Shown piece after piece: positions 40,183-48,579 of a stretch of 64,000 nt of DNA. This stretch comes from DASUPK01 sp963821705 (lineage in GTDB: Bacteria > Actinomycetota > Thermoleophilia > Solirubrobacterales > 70-9): contig CAWGEV010000007.1 in the NCBI GenBank assembly GCA_963821705.1, positions 740,042 to 804,041 on the forward strand, read 5' to 3'. Numbering within the stretch: the stretch's first letter is position 1; each line of letters opens with the position of its first letter. Made by a program: the position numbers and the translations under genes. A model generated the notes under the pieces. The model ran no database searches, was not told where the DNA came from, and saw only the letters and a list, made by a program, of their open reading frames with translations.

Positions 40183-40830
40183 CTAGAGGAGCTGCTTGAC
40201 GAACCAGTTGAAGGCGGCGTCGAGGGCGCCCAGATAGGCGGCCATGACCGCCACGAAGATGAAGGTCACGGCCGAGGCCTGGACCAGCGTGTCGCGGTCC
40301 GGCCACTGCACGCGCTTGAGCTCGGCCCAGCAGGAAAGCAGGAAGCCGATGATCGGGCCTCGCCGCTTCTCGGCCTTCTCGGCCTGGCCCTTCTGAAGCT
40401 CCTTGGCGCGAGCCTTGCGGCGCTCCTCCTTCTCGCGCTGCCGGCGGTCGCGGCGGCTCTCCTTCGGTGCGGCCGGCGCCTCGACGGCGCCGTCGGGACG
40501 GCCGACATCCGCCCGCGAGGGCGCGGGCGGCTCGACCTCCGTCTCAGGCTGAATCGGAGCGGGAAGGACCCCCGGCACCGGCGACCCGCGCCCCTGGACC
40601 TCGTCCCGCATCTCGGAGTCGACGGTGTGCTCGCCGTAATCCTCGGTCCTGGCCCCGGTCTGGATGACGGCCTCGGCCTCGGCGACCTCGCCGGACACTC
40701 CCTCCCGCGTGTCTCGCTGGGCGCGGGCCTCCTCCTCGCGCTCGGCGTCGTCGCGGCTGGGCAGGCCACGCTGCTCCGCCTGCTGGCGGCGACGGCGCTC
40801 GGCCTTTCGCTGTGCTCTCGTCTTCGCCAC
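40183..40830 (-). CDS. secE: preprotein translocase subunit SecE with long N-terminal extension
   Basis: The SecE core is the last 60 residues (CWAELKRVQWPDRDTLVQASAVTFIFVAVMAAYLGALD), with one transmembrane helix. About 150 residues of charged, Arg/Glu/Ala/Pro-rich sequence precede it, including a basic ARKRR-like helical stretch (KTRAQRKAERRRRQQAE). Single-helix SecE is usually 60-130 residues. Position between rpmG and nusG is canonical. Confidence 0.92.
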   Translation of the reverse strand: MAKTRAQRKAERRRRQQAEQRGLPSRDDAEREEEARAQRDTREGVSGEVAEAEAVIQTGARTEDYGEHTVDSEMRDEVQGRGSPVPGVLPAPIQPETEVEPPAPSRADVGRPDGAVEAPAAPKESRRDRRQREKEERRKARAKELQKGQAEKAEKRRGPIIGFLLSCWAELKRVQWPDRDTLVQASAVTFIFVAVMAAYLGALDAAFNWFVKQLL

Positions 40831-40842
40831 GCGAGACCCTCC

Positions 40843-41004
40843 CTAGCGGGTCTCCTTGTGTGGGGTGTGACGCCCGCACCAACGACAGAACTTGCGGATC
40901 TCGAGTCGGTCCGGCGAGTTGCGCCGGGACTTGTTCGTCTCGTAGTTGCGGCGCTTGCACTCCTCACAGGCGAGCGTTACGCCGATTCGAACATCAGAGG
41001 CCAT
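40843..41004 (-). CDS. rpmG: 50S ribosomal protein L33, zinc type
   Basis: This 53-residue zinc-ribbon protein has C13, C16, C40 and C43 (CEEC, CRWC). The ATG at 41004 has a GGAG site; a longer frame upstream is not conserved. The leader on this strand has a run of eight T (41029-41036) after a GC-rich stretch, terminator-like but with a weak stem. Confidence 0.93.
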   Translation of the reverse strand: MASDVRIGVTLACEECKRRNYETNKSRRNSPDRLEIRKFCRWCGRHTPHKETR

Positions 41005-41159
41005 CTCAATCACTCCAGTTGCGGCAGAAAAAAAACCCCGGCCCCAAGGCACGAGGTACGCCGAAGAATAGCGAGCGACTCGAGCATCGGCGGGACACTG
41101 AGCCGGATGTCCGGCGAATGCCGCGGCCCGCGGAAGTGCGGCGGGACCCTTCCTGGCTC

Positions 41160-42782
41160 TCAGGAGACCTGCTGCGGGGTGGTCGAGCCGCTGGGCAGGG
41201 CGAACTTGCCCATGCTGGTCGCCTGGCCCCCGTCCCTGGTCTGCGTCTGCACGCTCTTGAACTCGCAGGTCGCCTGCGTCTTCGTCACCTCGAGCACCGC
41301 ATAGCCCCGATGGTCGAGGTCCGTGTAGGTGATGTGCTTGTCCAGGGCGTTGATCAGGGCCTTGATCCCGGATGAGGAAAGGCCGGTCTCCTCCGGGAGC
41401 CCGAGGGACGTCGTTGAGCCGCCGACGAACTCCCCGCAGACCGGCGTCCCCGTGTCGCTCCCGTCGGTGGTGGCCGTCCCGACGAAGAAGTTGTGGATGT
41501 CACCGGTGACCGGCAGCAGGTTCTTGACGTTGTTGGCCAGCACGAACTCGAGGAGCTCCTTGCGCTCGTGGGCGTACCCGTCCCACTGGTCGTTGTTGGC
41601 GCCGTTCTGGGGAGCTTGCTGGAAGCCCATCAGCATCACCTCATTCGCCCAGACTTTCCAGGTCTGCGGAGACGAGGCGAGGGTCTGCTTGAACCAGGAC
41701 TTCTGCGGGAGGCCGAGCATGGTGCGGTTCGGGTTCTGCTGGTCCGGACAGAGCACCAGCTGCGCGTCGTTGCACGGCTGCTGGCTGCGGTACTGGCGCT
41801 CGTCGGTGAAGATCAGGTCGACGAGCTTGCCGATCCGGATGTGCTCGTAGATCCGGTCGCGGTCGCCGTCGAAGCGCAGGCGGGGCATGTAGTTGAAGTA
41901 CGCCTGATAGGCGTTGGCCCGCCGCTCCTGGATCGAGACGCGCCGCGGCAGCCCGTTGTTGGTGAGCCCCGGCTGGGCATGGGAGCTCGCGAGGCCGTCC
42001 GCATAGTTGTCCTCGACCTCGTGGTCGTCCCAGACCGCGACGAAGTTGTGCGCGGCGTGCATCGCCCGGAGGTCCGGATCGCTCTTGTAGAGGTTGTACT
42101 TCTGCCTGTACTCGGGCAGGAACTCGACGTTCCCGTCGTGGTTGTACCCGGAGGTGTCCTTGCGGGGGCCGTCGTAGTAGTGCGACTCGTAGATGTAGTC
42201 GCCGAGGTGCAGGACGAAGTCGAGGTCGGGCTCCTTCGCGATCGCGGCCTGCGCGTTGTAGAAGCCGGCCTCGAAGCTCTGGCAAGAGAGGAACGCGATC
42301 CGGATCGGTGTGTTGGAGTCGCGCGGCGGCGCCGTGCGGAACTGCCCGACCGGAGATCCCTTGTCCTTCGTGTGGAAGCGGTAGAAGTACTGCTTCGCGG
42401 GCTTCAGGCCGCGGACACGGGTCCGCGCCGTGAAGTCGCGCTCCTTCCGCGCCGTCACGGTCTTCTCGAGGACGACGTTGTTGAAGTGGCGGTCGGTGGC
42501 GACCTGGAGGTTCAGCCGGGAGGTCTTGCTCGTCTCGCCGAGCTTGGTCCAGAGGATCGTGCCCTTCGGGTAGGGGATACCCGAGGCGACGCCGAGCGGG
42601 AAGGTGCCGGACTTGGCAACGGGGATGCGCCGCTTGCGGGCAATCGCCGCATAGTTGGGCAGGGCCGTGGCGGCGACGCCGGTCGCAAGCCCCGCGAGCA
42701 GGAACTGCCGCCGTCCGAGGCGCGGCTCCGTGTCGAGTGACTCCAGGTCGAAGCGTGTGTCCTCGAATTCCTGCAGGTCCAT
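41160..42782 (-). CDS. phoD: Tat-exported PhoD-family alkaline phosphatase/phosphodiesterase
   Basis: This 540-residue protein has the twin-arginine signal GRRQFLLAG (R24, R25) followed by an Ala-rich hydrophobic stretch. After an N-terminal beta domain, the metallophosphatase motifs are visible: FLSCQSFEAGFYNAQ, LDFVLHLGDYIYES, VAVWDDHEVEDNYADG, and PVTGDIHNFFVG. PhoD enzymes are Fe/Ca-dependent and release phosphate from esters outside the cell. It is divergent from the secreted lipase-like gene across a 182-bp gap. Confidence 0.9.
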   Translation of the reverse strand: MDLQEFEDTRFDLESLDTEPRLGRRQFLLAGLATGVAATALPNYAAIARKRRIPVAKSGTFPLGVASGIPYPKGTILWTKLGETSKTSRLNLQVATDRHFNNVVLEKTVTARKERDFTARTRVRGLKPAKQYFYRFHTKDKGSPVGQFRTAPPRDSNTPIRIAFLSCQSFEAGFYNAQAAIAKEPDLDFVLHLGDYIYESHYYDGPRKDTSGYNHDGNVEFLPEYRQKYNLYKSDPDLRAMHAAHNFVAVWDDHEVEDNYADGLASSHAQPGLTNNGLPRRVSIQERRANAYQAYFNYMPRLRFDGDRDRIYEHIRIGKLVDLIFTDERQYRSQQPCNDAQLVLCPDQQNPNRTMLGLPQKSWFKQTLASSPQTWKVWANEVMLMGFQQAPQNGANNDQWDGYAHERKELLEFVLANNVKNLLPVTGDIHNFFVGTATTDGSDTGTPVCGEFVGGSTTSLGLPEETGLSSSGIKALINALDKHITYTDLDHRGYAVLEVTKTQATCEFKSVQTQTRDGGQATSMGKFALPSGSTTPQQVS

Positions 42783-42964
42783 TCGGTACCTCTCCTCTCA
42801 CTCTCCGCCGGTGCGCGGTACTAAATCACTTCCCCGGAGGTTCAAACAACCGACTTATTGGAAGTTTCGGGTTGGCGCTCCGTTGGGCAGGTCGACAGCA
42901 AGGCAAGCATCCGATAGGTTCCGGCCGCGCGAGCCGGGACTCGCCGCAGAAGAGGAGAGGGAGC

Positions 42965-45598
42965 GTGAAGCGAATGGAATCGTGGCGAGGAAGTCGAGTC
43001 CTCGCGCTGGCACCCGTGGTCTCGATCGCCGCGCTGTTGTTGGTCGCTGGCGCCCAAGCGCGAAAGCATTCGACGCGTCTCAAGGTGCTCAGCACGGAGC
43101 AGCACGCGATCGTTGATTCCGGGAAGGTGAAAGTCAAGGTCCAGGGAGGCATCGGGAAGAGCATTCGGATCGACGCCTTTGCGGGTCCGCGGGACATCGG
43201 ACGGGTCACCAAGGCGGCAACGGCAGAGGGCAACGGCACGCTTTCTCTGAAGCTCACTAGCGCCGGCAGACAGTTGCTCGGTGGCTGCCAGGCTGAATTC
43301 CTGAAGCCGGTCAGCGCCTCCTCAAAGCGGAAGAAGGGCAAGAAGCACGGACGGCGCCCACCGTCTGCAGCCGCGCTCGATCGCGATCTCGCAGTGTGCA
43401 GCGTCGGATCGGAGAACCCGACGGCGCGACCCTACTACGGGCCCCCCATCCCGACCGCCGACGCCGACCGCTGCGACTTCATGGACCCGACCACCTGCCT
43501 GCAGCCGTGGCCGAACGACTATTTCACCAGGCCCGACGGGACCACCCCAACTGGGCTGCGGCTGAACCTCAACATGAACTCGACGCCGGCCAACACCAGC
43601 GGCGCCCACCTCAACCCGACCGACATAAACCGCGCCGACGGCTTCAGCCCCGGCAACCTGATCACGCTCAAGGTCCCCGGGGTCGACACGCAGCAGGCGT
43701 TCGACAACACCGGCTTCGTGCCGATCACGGATCCGGGCAAGTACACGGACACGAATCAGCCCGCGGTCGTGATCGACGCGAACACCGGCCAGCGCTGGCC
43801 GATCTTCGCGGAGCTCGACCCGAACCCGAACCTGAACCATCCGGGCGACACGCAGGACGTCAACCTGGTCATCCGCCCCCTCAAGAACTTCATCGAGGGG
43901 CACCGGTACATCGTGGCGTTGCGCAACCTGCGGGATGCGCAAAACAACCCGGTCGACCCGCCGCTGCCGTTCCGCGTCTACCGCGACCGCCTGATCACGT
44001 CGGATCCGGCAATCGAGAATCGGCGTCCCCATATGGAGGACCTGATCTCCAACCTGCAGAGCCATGGGATCCAGCGGTCGAACCTCTACATGACGTGGGA
44101 CTTCACGGTGGCGAGCGAGCACAGCCTGGCCGGCCGCGCCCTCGCGATCCGGGACAACGCGCTGCACCAGCTCGGTGACGACACGCCCGGCAACGGGGTG
44201 ATGAACGGCAGCGCGCCGACGTTCCACATCTCGAGCGTCCTGGACGCTCCGGATCCGGGCGTGCCGTCGAACGCGCTGCGCCTGATCGACGGCGAGCTGA
44301 CGAACGTGCCCTGCTACCTCAACAACGCCGACTGCAAGCCGGGTGGGACGTTCAACTTCCAGTCGAACGGGGACGTCAACGCCACCCCGACCGGGATCGC
44401 GGACGACCCGGATACGGGGACGACCGGGGTGCGCTTCGAGTGCGTGATCCCGAACTCGGCAGTGACCGGCTCGACCGTCAACCCCACGACGAGCGGCATC
44501 TTCGGCCATGGGCTGCTCGGCGACTTCACCCAGGTCGACGACATGATCCGGTTCACGCCGAGCGAGGCCAACATCAGCAACACGAGCTGGTGCGCCACCA
44601 ACTGGGCCGGATTCTCCTCCGACGACATCGGCACGGTCATCGGCGCACTCGGGGATCTCTCGAAGTTCCCGCAGCTGTCCGACCGGATGCTGCAGGGCTT
44701 CGTGAACATGATCTACCTCGGCCGGGCGATGACGATGGCCGGCGGCTTCGACACCAACGCCGCCTTCCAGCTCGGGAGCCCGGCTGCGCCGGTGCTCAAG
44801 ACCGGCCCGGGCAACCTCTTCTGGGAGGGAATCAGCCAGGGCGCGATCATGGGCGGAGCCCTGACCGCGCTCGAGCCGGACCTCACCCAGTCCGTGCTGG
44901 ACGTGACGGGAATGAACTATTCGACCCTGCTGCGGCGCAGCTCGGACTCGGGGCAGTACCTGGACATCCCGAACATCGGCCTCTGGGCGCACTACCCCAA
45001 CCTGGAGCAGCGGCCGCTGATCCTGTCGCTGATGCAGCTGCTCTGGGACCGGGGAGAGGCCAATGGGTACGCCCAGCACATGACGAGCGACCCGCTGCCG
45101 AACACGCCGGCGCATCACGTGCTGCTGCAGCTGGCTTACGGCGACCACCAGGTATCGAACCTGGCGGGCGAGGTCGAGGCCCGGACGATCGGCGCGCAGG
45201 TGGAGACGCCGGAGCTCGACGCCGGCCGGCACTGGGGGGTTGATCCGCTCTTCGGCCTGACGCCGATCGGATCCGGCTCTTACCCGTACAGCGGCTCGGG
45301 CGCGATGGTCTACTACGACGGCGGTCCGCTCGGGTTCGACGGCACGCATGGCACGCCCAACCAGACCTGCACCGACGAGAACAGCATGACGCAGCACGGG
45401 ACCGCCCCCGCGCCGATCGTGGAACTGCCGCCGAACCCGGTCAGCGTGTACGGCTGCGACCCGCACCAGTACCCGCGGCGGTCGGTCGACGGCGTCGGCC
45501 AAGCGGCGAGCTGGCTGCAGCCCGGCGGGTCCATCGACCAGTGCGAGACCACGGGCACTCCGCGGCCGTGCTACACGAACGGGTACACGGGGCCGTAA
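42965..45598 (+). CDS. large secreted lipase-like protein
   Basis: This 877-residue protein has an N-terminal signal (hydrophobic VLALAPVVSIAALLLVAGAQA). The start is GTG at 42965, preceded by GAGGAGAGGGA; an ATG three codons later is the alternative. A domain of about 110 residues with a basic KRKKGKKHGRR linker precedes the main region DRCDFMDPTTCLQPWPNDYF. Later, WEGISQGAIMGG contains a GxSxG nucleophile elbow. This layout resembles extracellular proteins related to bacterial lipases with an N-terminal Ig-like domain. Catalytic Asp and His cannot be assigned, and the substrate is unknown. Confidence 0.72.
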   Translation: MKRMESWRGSRVLALAPVVSIAALLLVAGAQARKHSTRLKVLSTEQHAIVDSGKVKVKVQGGIGKSIRIDAFAGPRDIGRVTKAATAEGNGTLSLKLTSAGRQLLGGCQAEFLKPVSASSKRKKGKKHGRRPPSAAALDRDLAVCSVGSENPTARPYYGPPIPTADADRCDFMDPTTCLQPWPNDYFTRPDGTTPTGLRLNLNMNSTPANTSGAHLNPTDINRADGFSPGNLITLKVPGVDTQQAFDNTGFVPITDPGKYTDTNQPAVVIDANTGQRWPIFAELDPNPNLNHPGDTQDVNLVIRPLKNFIEGHRYIVALRNLRDAQNNPVDPPLPFRVYRDRLITSDPAIENRRPHMEDLISNLQSHGIQRSNLYMTWDFTVASEHSLAGRALAIRDNALHQLGDDTPGNGVMNGSAPTFHISSVLDAPDPGVPSNALRLIDGELTNVPCYLNNADCKPGGTFNFQSNGDVNATPTGIADDPDTGTTGVRFECVIPNSAVTGSTVNPTTSGIFGHGLLGDFTQVDDMIRFTPSEANISNTSWCATNWAGFSSDDIGTVIGALGDLSKFPQLSDRMLQGFVNMIYLGRAMTMAGGFDTNAAFQLGSPAAPVLKTGPGNLFWEGISQGAIMGGALTALEPDLTQSVLDVTGMNYSTLLRRSSDSGQYLDIPNIGLWAHYPNLEQRPLILSLMQLLWDRGEANGYAQHMTSDPLPNTPAHHVLLQLAYGDHQVSNLAGEVEARTIGAQVETPELDAGRHWGVDPLFGLTPIGSGSYPYSGSGAMVYYDGGPLGFDGTHGTPNQTCTDENSMTQHGTAPAPIVELPPNPVSVYGCDPHQYPRRSVDGVGQAASWLQPGGSIDQCETTGTPRPCYTNGYTGP

Positions 45599-45661
45599 GG
45601 CCTCGGGGTCGAATCCGCAGCTCCTAGCCGGTGACCCCGCTCGAGCGACCCCGCCCAGGCG

Positions 45662-45690
45662 TTGTGGGGCGAGCGGGTTCGGCCTAGAAT
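45662..45690 (+). promoter_or_regulatory. candidate promoter of response-regulator gene
   Basis: TTGTGG and TAGAAT separated by 17 bp; the -10 box is good, the -35 partial. It is about 148 bp before the TTG start at 45838. The rest of the 239-bp gap shows nothing clear. Confidence 0.4.
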
Positions 45691-45837
45691 CGGTCCTGGA
45701 TGTGCTCGTCCGCACAAGTCCTTAGGGGGAGGGCAGGCGGCGCAAGTGGGTCACGCTGCGAGCTTTCACCCCCGTGCTCGAGAGCGATCGAGGCTCCCGC
45801 AGGGCCGCCGAGGCCGGCCTGAAAGCGGGTTGGGGCC

Positions 45838-46506
45838 TTGGCAACGAGCAGACCGGGTCCGCCAGCAGCCGCAATCCGTGTCGTGATCGTCGACGATCAC
45901 GGCCTCTTCCGGCGCGGGCTCCGTGAACATTTGGAGGCCAGCGGCCTGGATGTCGTCGGGGAGGCCGAGGATGGCGATGGCGCGGTCACCGTCGCCATCG
46001 AGAGCGAGCCCGACGTGGTGCTGATGAGCAGCTCGATGCAGGGGGTCTCGAGCGCTGACGCGACCAGAAGACTGCGTGCCGCGGTTCCGGCTGCACCGGT
46101 ACTGATGCTGACCGTCTCGGTCGAGGAGGAGATGCTGGCGGAGGCGCTCAGGGCGGGGGCCTCCGGCTTCCTGATGCGCAACGACGAGGGCGATCAGATC
46201 GTGGCTGCGATCGCAGCCGCCGCTCGCGGCGAGAGCCCGGTGTCACCCCGGGTCGCCACGACCTTGATCCGGAGCGTGCGAGAGCACGGAGCCCCGGCCG
46301 CCGGCGCCGAGGCGCCCGTGCTGACGATGCGGGAGCGCCAGGTGCTCGACCTGATCGTCGAGGGCAAGGAAAACAATGAGATCGCGGCGCAATTGGTGAT
46401 CAGCCCGGAAACCGTCAAGTCCCACGTCTCCGCCATCCTCGAGAAGCTGGGGGTCGAGAACCGGGTGCAGGCGGCCGTCGCGGCGGTCCGAGCAGGGCTC
46501 GCCTGA
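45838..46506 (+). CDS. LuxR/NarL-type regulator with degenerate receiver domain
   Basis: This 222-residue protein has an N-terminal receiver fold (IRVVIVDDHGLFRRGLREHLE) and a C-terminal LuxR HTH (LTMRERQVLDLIVEGKENNEIAAQLVISPETVKSHVSAILEKLG). The acidic pair D19-D20 is kept, but the phosphoacceptor position reads VVLMSSSMQG: Ser64 replaces Asp. The conserved Lys after the fourth strand is Arg114, while Thr92 is kept. The start is TTG because an in-frame TGA lies six codons upstream. No histidine kinase is in the window. Confidence 0.85.
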   Translation: MATSRPGPPAAAIRVVIVDDHGLFRRGLREHLEASGLDVVGEAEDGDGAVTVAIESEPDVVLMSSSMQGVSSADATRRLRAAVPAAPVLMLTVSVEEEMLAEALRAGASGFLMRNDEGDQIVAAIAAAARGESPVSPRVATTLIRSVREHGAPAAGAEAPVLTMRERQVLDLIVEGKENNEIAAQLVISPETVKSHVSAILEKLGVENRVQAAVAAVRAGLA

Positions 46507-46551
46507 GTGGCTCGCGCGAACTCCGAGGCGCTGAGAAAATCCGCAGTTTGG

Positions 46552-46627
46552 GCGATTCACCATCTGTGAATTTCCGCAACATGCGTTCACTTCTTTGAAC
46601 CAAAGATCCCGCACCTGAGCGATTCAC
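46552..46627 (+). promoter_or_regulatory. TTCAC repeat cluster upstream of ECF sigma gene
   Basis: GCGATTCAC occurs at 46552-46560 and 46619-46627, and GCGTTCAC at 46583-46590. The first is part of ATTCACCATCTGTGAAT, an inverted repeat (46555-46571). The second begins GTTCACTTCTTTGAAC, another dyad. This looks like a multi-site operator in the 153-bp gap between the LuxR regulator and the sigma gene. Confidence 0.42.
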
Positions 46628-46659
46628 AGCGGTCTCGCCAGCGAGAAGGCTGTCTGGCA

Positions 46660-47271
46660 ATGGCAATCTCCGCAGAATCCGCAGAAGCCAGGCGGGACGC
46701 AAGACTCGAGGCGGGCGATGGCCGCGACCTCGAGCGAAGTGCGATCACTGCTGCCAAGGCGGGCGACTGGGACGCACTGGACTACCTTTACTCCCGCCAC
46801 GCGGATGACGTGCTCAACTTCGTCCAGAGCATCGTTCGCAACCGCCACGACGCGGAGGACGTCACCCAGGAGGTCTTCGCCAAGCTGATGCGGGCGATCC
46901 AGAGGTACGAGGAGCGGGAGGTCCCGTTCGCCGCCTGGATCATTCGTGTGGCACGAAACGCGGCACTGGATCACGTGCGTGCGCGGCGGCAGATTCCGGT
47001 CGAGGAGGTGCGGGTCAGCGAGAACGGCCACGAGGAGACGTCGTTCGAGACGCTGTACCTGTTCAAGAGGGCGCTTGCCGCCCTGCCCGAGTCACAACGC
47101 CAGGTGCTGGTGCTGCGGCATATCGGTGGCCTCTCGCCCGGCGAGATCGCCGAGAGGCTCGGCAAGACGGAGGCTTCGGTCCAGGGACTTCATCATCGCG
47201 GCCGCGCCGCGCTCACCCTCTCGCTGCGGGCGCTCGGAGTCACTCCGGTGACCTCCGACTCGCCTCGCTAG
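46660..47271 (+). CDS. ECF-type RNA polymerase sigma factor
   Basis: This 203-residue protein has sigma region 2 (about 36-110): DALDYLYSRHADDVLNFVQSIVRNRHDAEDVTQEVFAKLMRAI, with FAAWIIRVARNAALDHVRAR as the -10 recognition part. Region 4 (about 130-190) is ALAALPESQRQVLVLRHIGGLSPGEIAERLGKTEASVQGLHHRGRAAL. The absence of regions 1 and 3 defines the ECF type. No anti-sigma gene follows; instead the next gene converges and overlaps its 3' end. Confidence 0.92.
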   Translation: MAISAESAEARRDARLEAGDGRDLERSAITAAKAGDWDALDYLYSRHADDVLNFVQSIVRNRHDAEDVTQEVFAKLMRAIQRYEEREVPFAAWIIRVARNAALDHVRARRQIPVEEVRVSENGHEETSFETLYLFKRALAALPESQRQVLVLRHIGGLSPGEIAERLGKTEASVQGLHHRGRAALTLSLRALGVTPVTSDSPR

Positions 47272-47664
47272 GCCGAGGTCCCGCGGCCGGAGCGCGGGCC
47301 GCGCATCTGAGCGGGCGCTCCGAACGATTCGCTCGGCCACCCTGCCGGCGTCGAGGTCGGCGAGAAAGAGAAGCGCAGCGTGCTCGTAGACACGCTCCAG
47401 CGCAACCCCCCGGCGGTCGGCCTCCTGCTGGAGTCGCCGCTTGACCCCCTCGTCGATCTCGAGCCCAAGGGTGCGGGACTCGCCACGGGCGGCCCGCCGG
47501 AAGCGCGGAACGTCGGTCGCCGCGCGCCCGCCCTCCAGCTCGGACTCGTAGTGGCGGAGCGCCAGCGCCACGAGGTCCTCCAGCCCGATCCGCTCTTTGG
47601 CCGCCCTCTCCTCCAGGGCCTGCCAACCGAACTCGTCGAAGCTGATGTTGATCTCGTCTTTCAC
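47092..47664 (-). CDS. tandem ribbon-helix-helix-like protein, overlapping sigma gene antisense
   Basis: This is a 190-residue frame. Residues 5-48 (INISFDEFGWQALEERAAKERIGLEDLVALALRHYESELEGG) and 64-113 (RTLGLEIDEGVKRRLQQEADRRGVALERVYEHAALLFLADLDAGRVA) are two similar strand-helix-helix units, like ribbon-helix-helix DNA-binding monomers in tandem. Conservation seems to end at about residue 118. The last 70 residues are antisense to the sigma gene (180 bp overlap) and look non-native, so a shorter gene product or a lost stop is possible. Function is not known. Confidence 0.62.
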   Translation of the reverse strand: MKDEINISFDEFGWQALEERAAKERIGLEDLVALALRHYESELEGGRAATDVPRFRRAARGESRTLGLEIDEGVKRRLQQEADRRGVALERVYEHAALLFLADLDAGRVAERIVRSARSDARPALRPRDLGLARRVGGHRSDSERPQREGERGAAAMMKSLDRSLRLAEPLGDLAGREATDMPQHQHLAL

Positions 47665-47836
47665 GCCTCAGGCGGGTGGCGATTCTACGGATGCGAACCG
47701 ATGTAACGGGACACCACTGGACCAACGTCTGAGCGCGGGCCGGTTCCCCTCCATCACGCCGGTCGAATACGAAACCGGAACTCATCCGAACGTCATTCGT
47801 CCGAAGCTCCGCCCCCTCCGGGGCCGGGCTCGTGTC

Positions 47837-48505
47837 TCAGGCTCTCGCAGCCAGGCCGGCCGGAACCCTGCCGATTCCGAGCCCGCGGCCGCGCTCCGGA
47901 TCCAGGATCAGCGCGACCGCTTCACTGCGAGACGAGACGCCGAGCTTGCCGAAGGCCGACGAGAGATGGCTCTTGACGGTGCTCTCGGCGAGGAAGAGCT
48001 CGGCGGCGATCTGGGAGTTGGTCAAGCCGGCGACAACGAGCATCAGGATCTGCTTCTCCCGGGTCGTCAGAGCGCGCGGCCGGACCGCCCGGCGTTGTCC
48101 CGCGGGGGCCGATACCTGGCCGGCGCAGACCGCCACGACCACGGGAGCCAGCGCCTCCTCGGCGTCGGCCGCAAGCACGACTCCATCGACGCCCAGCTCG
48201 AGCGCACGGCGCACGTCGGCGACTCCCGCGTGCCTGCAGACCAGGACCGCCGGGACGCGCCCGAGCTGTGAGCGAATCAGGCGCACCGTGTCGGAAGTCG
48301 ATCGGTCGGGCCGGTCGGCGACGACCACGACGCAGGCCGGCACCGTGCCGTTGCATGAAGCCAAGAGGCTCTCGACCGTCGCGGATCGCAACAGGACCGA
48401 ATGACCCGCGGCAGTGAGCGCCGCGGAGACCCGGTCACGTAGCAGACCCTCCTCCGAGCAGATCGCGAGCGACAGCCCATCGCTTGTCGGTTCGCCTCTG
48501 GCCAT
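47837..48505 (-). CDS. LuxR-type regulator with atypical receiver
   Basis: This protein of about 222 residues has an N-terminal receiver-like domain (LAICSEEGLLRDRVSAALTAAGHSVLL), where the usual DD pair is E18-E19 and an Asp (D64 in VVVVADRPD) could be the acceptor. The conserved Lys is replaced by Ala. The C-terminal HTH is complete: LTTREKQILMLVVAGLTNSQIAAELFLAESTVKSHLSSAFGKLGV. The ATG at 48505 gives a domain-sized product; a GTG at 48571 is an alternative, and neither has a clear ribosome site. It follows the sugar transferase gene on the same strand. Confidence 0.8.
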   Translation of the reverse strand: MARGEPTSDGLSLAICSEEGLLRDRVSAALTAAGHSVLLRSATVESLLASCNGTVPACVVVVADRPDRSTSDTVRLIRSQLGRVPAVLVCRHAGVADVRRALELGVDGVVLAADAEEALAPVVVAVCAGQVSAPAGQRRAVRPRALTTREKQILMLVVAGLTNSQIAAELFLAESTVKSHLSSAFGKLGVSSRSEAVALILDPERGRGLGIGRVPAGLAARA

Positions 48506-48579
48506 GCCACTGACGAACGCGCCGGGGTCGGCGGGACTTTCGGTCCCCGGGGCGCGCCACCGGTGCGACACCCCTCGAG

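Noticed and set aside
41005..41159. tRNA genes upstream of rpmG, as often found in actinobacteria
   Set aside because: No T-loop or cloverleaf in the 155-bp gap.
45603..45630. GGGTCGAATCCG resembling a tRNA T-loop
   Set aside because: The T-loop consensus is imperfect and no acceptor, D-arm or anticodon arm can be folded around it.
43322..45715. 797-codon minus-strand frame opposite the secreted lipase-like gene
   Set aside because: High-GC antisense artefact; the plus strand has a signal peptide, ribosome site and enzyme motif.
47811..47824. GCCCC-CTCC-GGGGC hairpin after the 47837 regulator
   Set aside because: Short GC stem without T-run; common by chance in this base composition.
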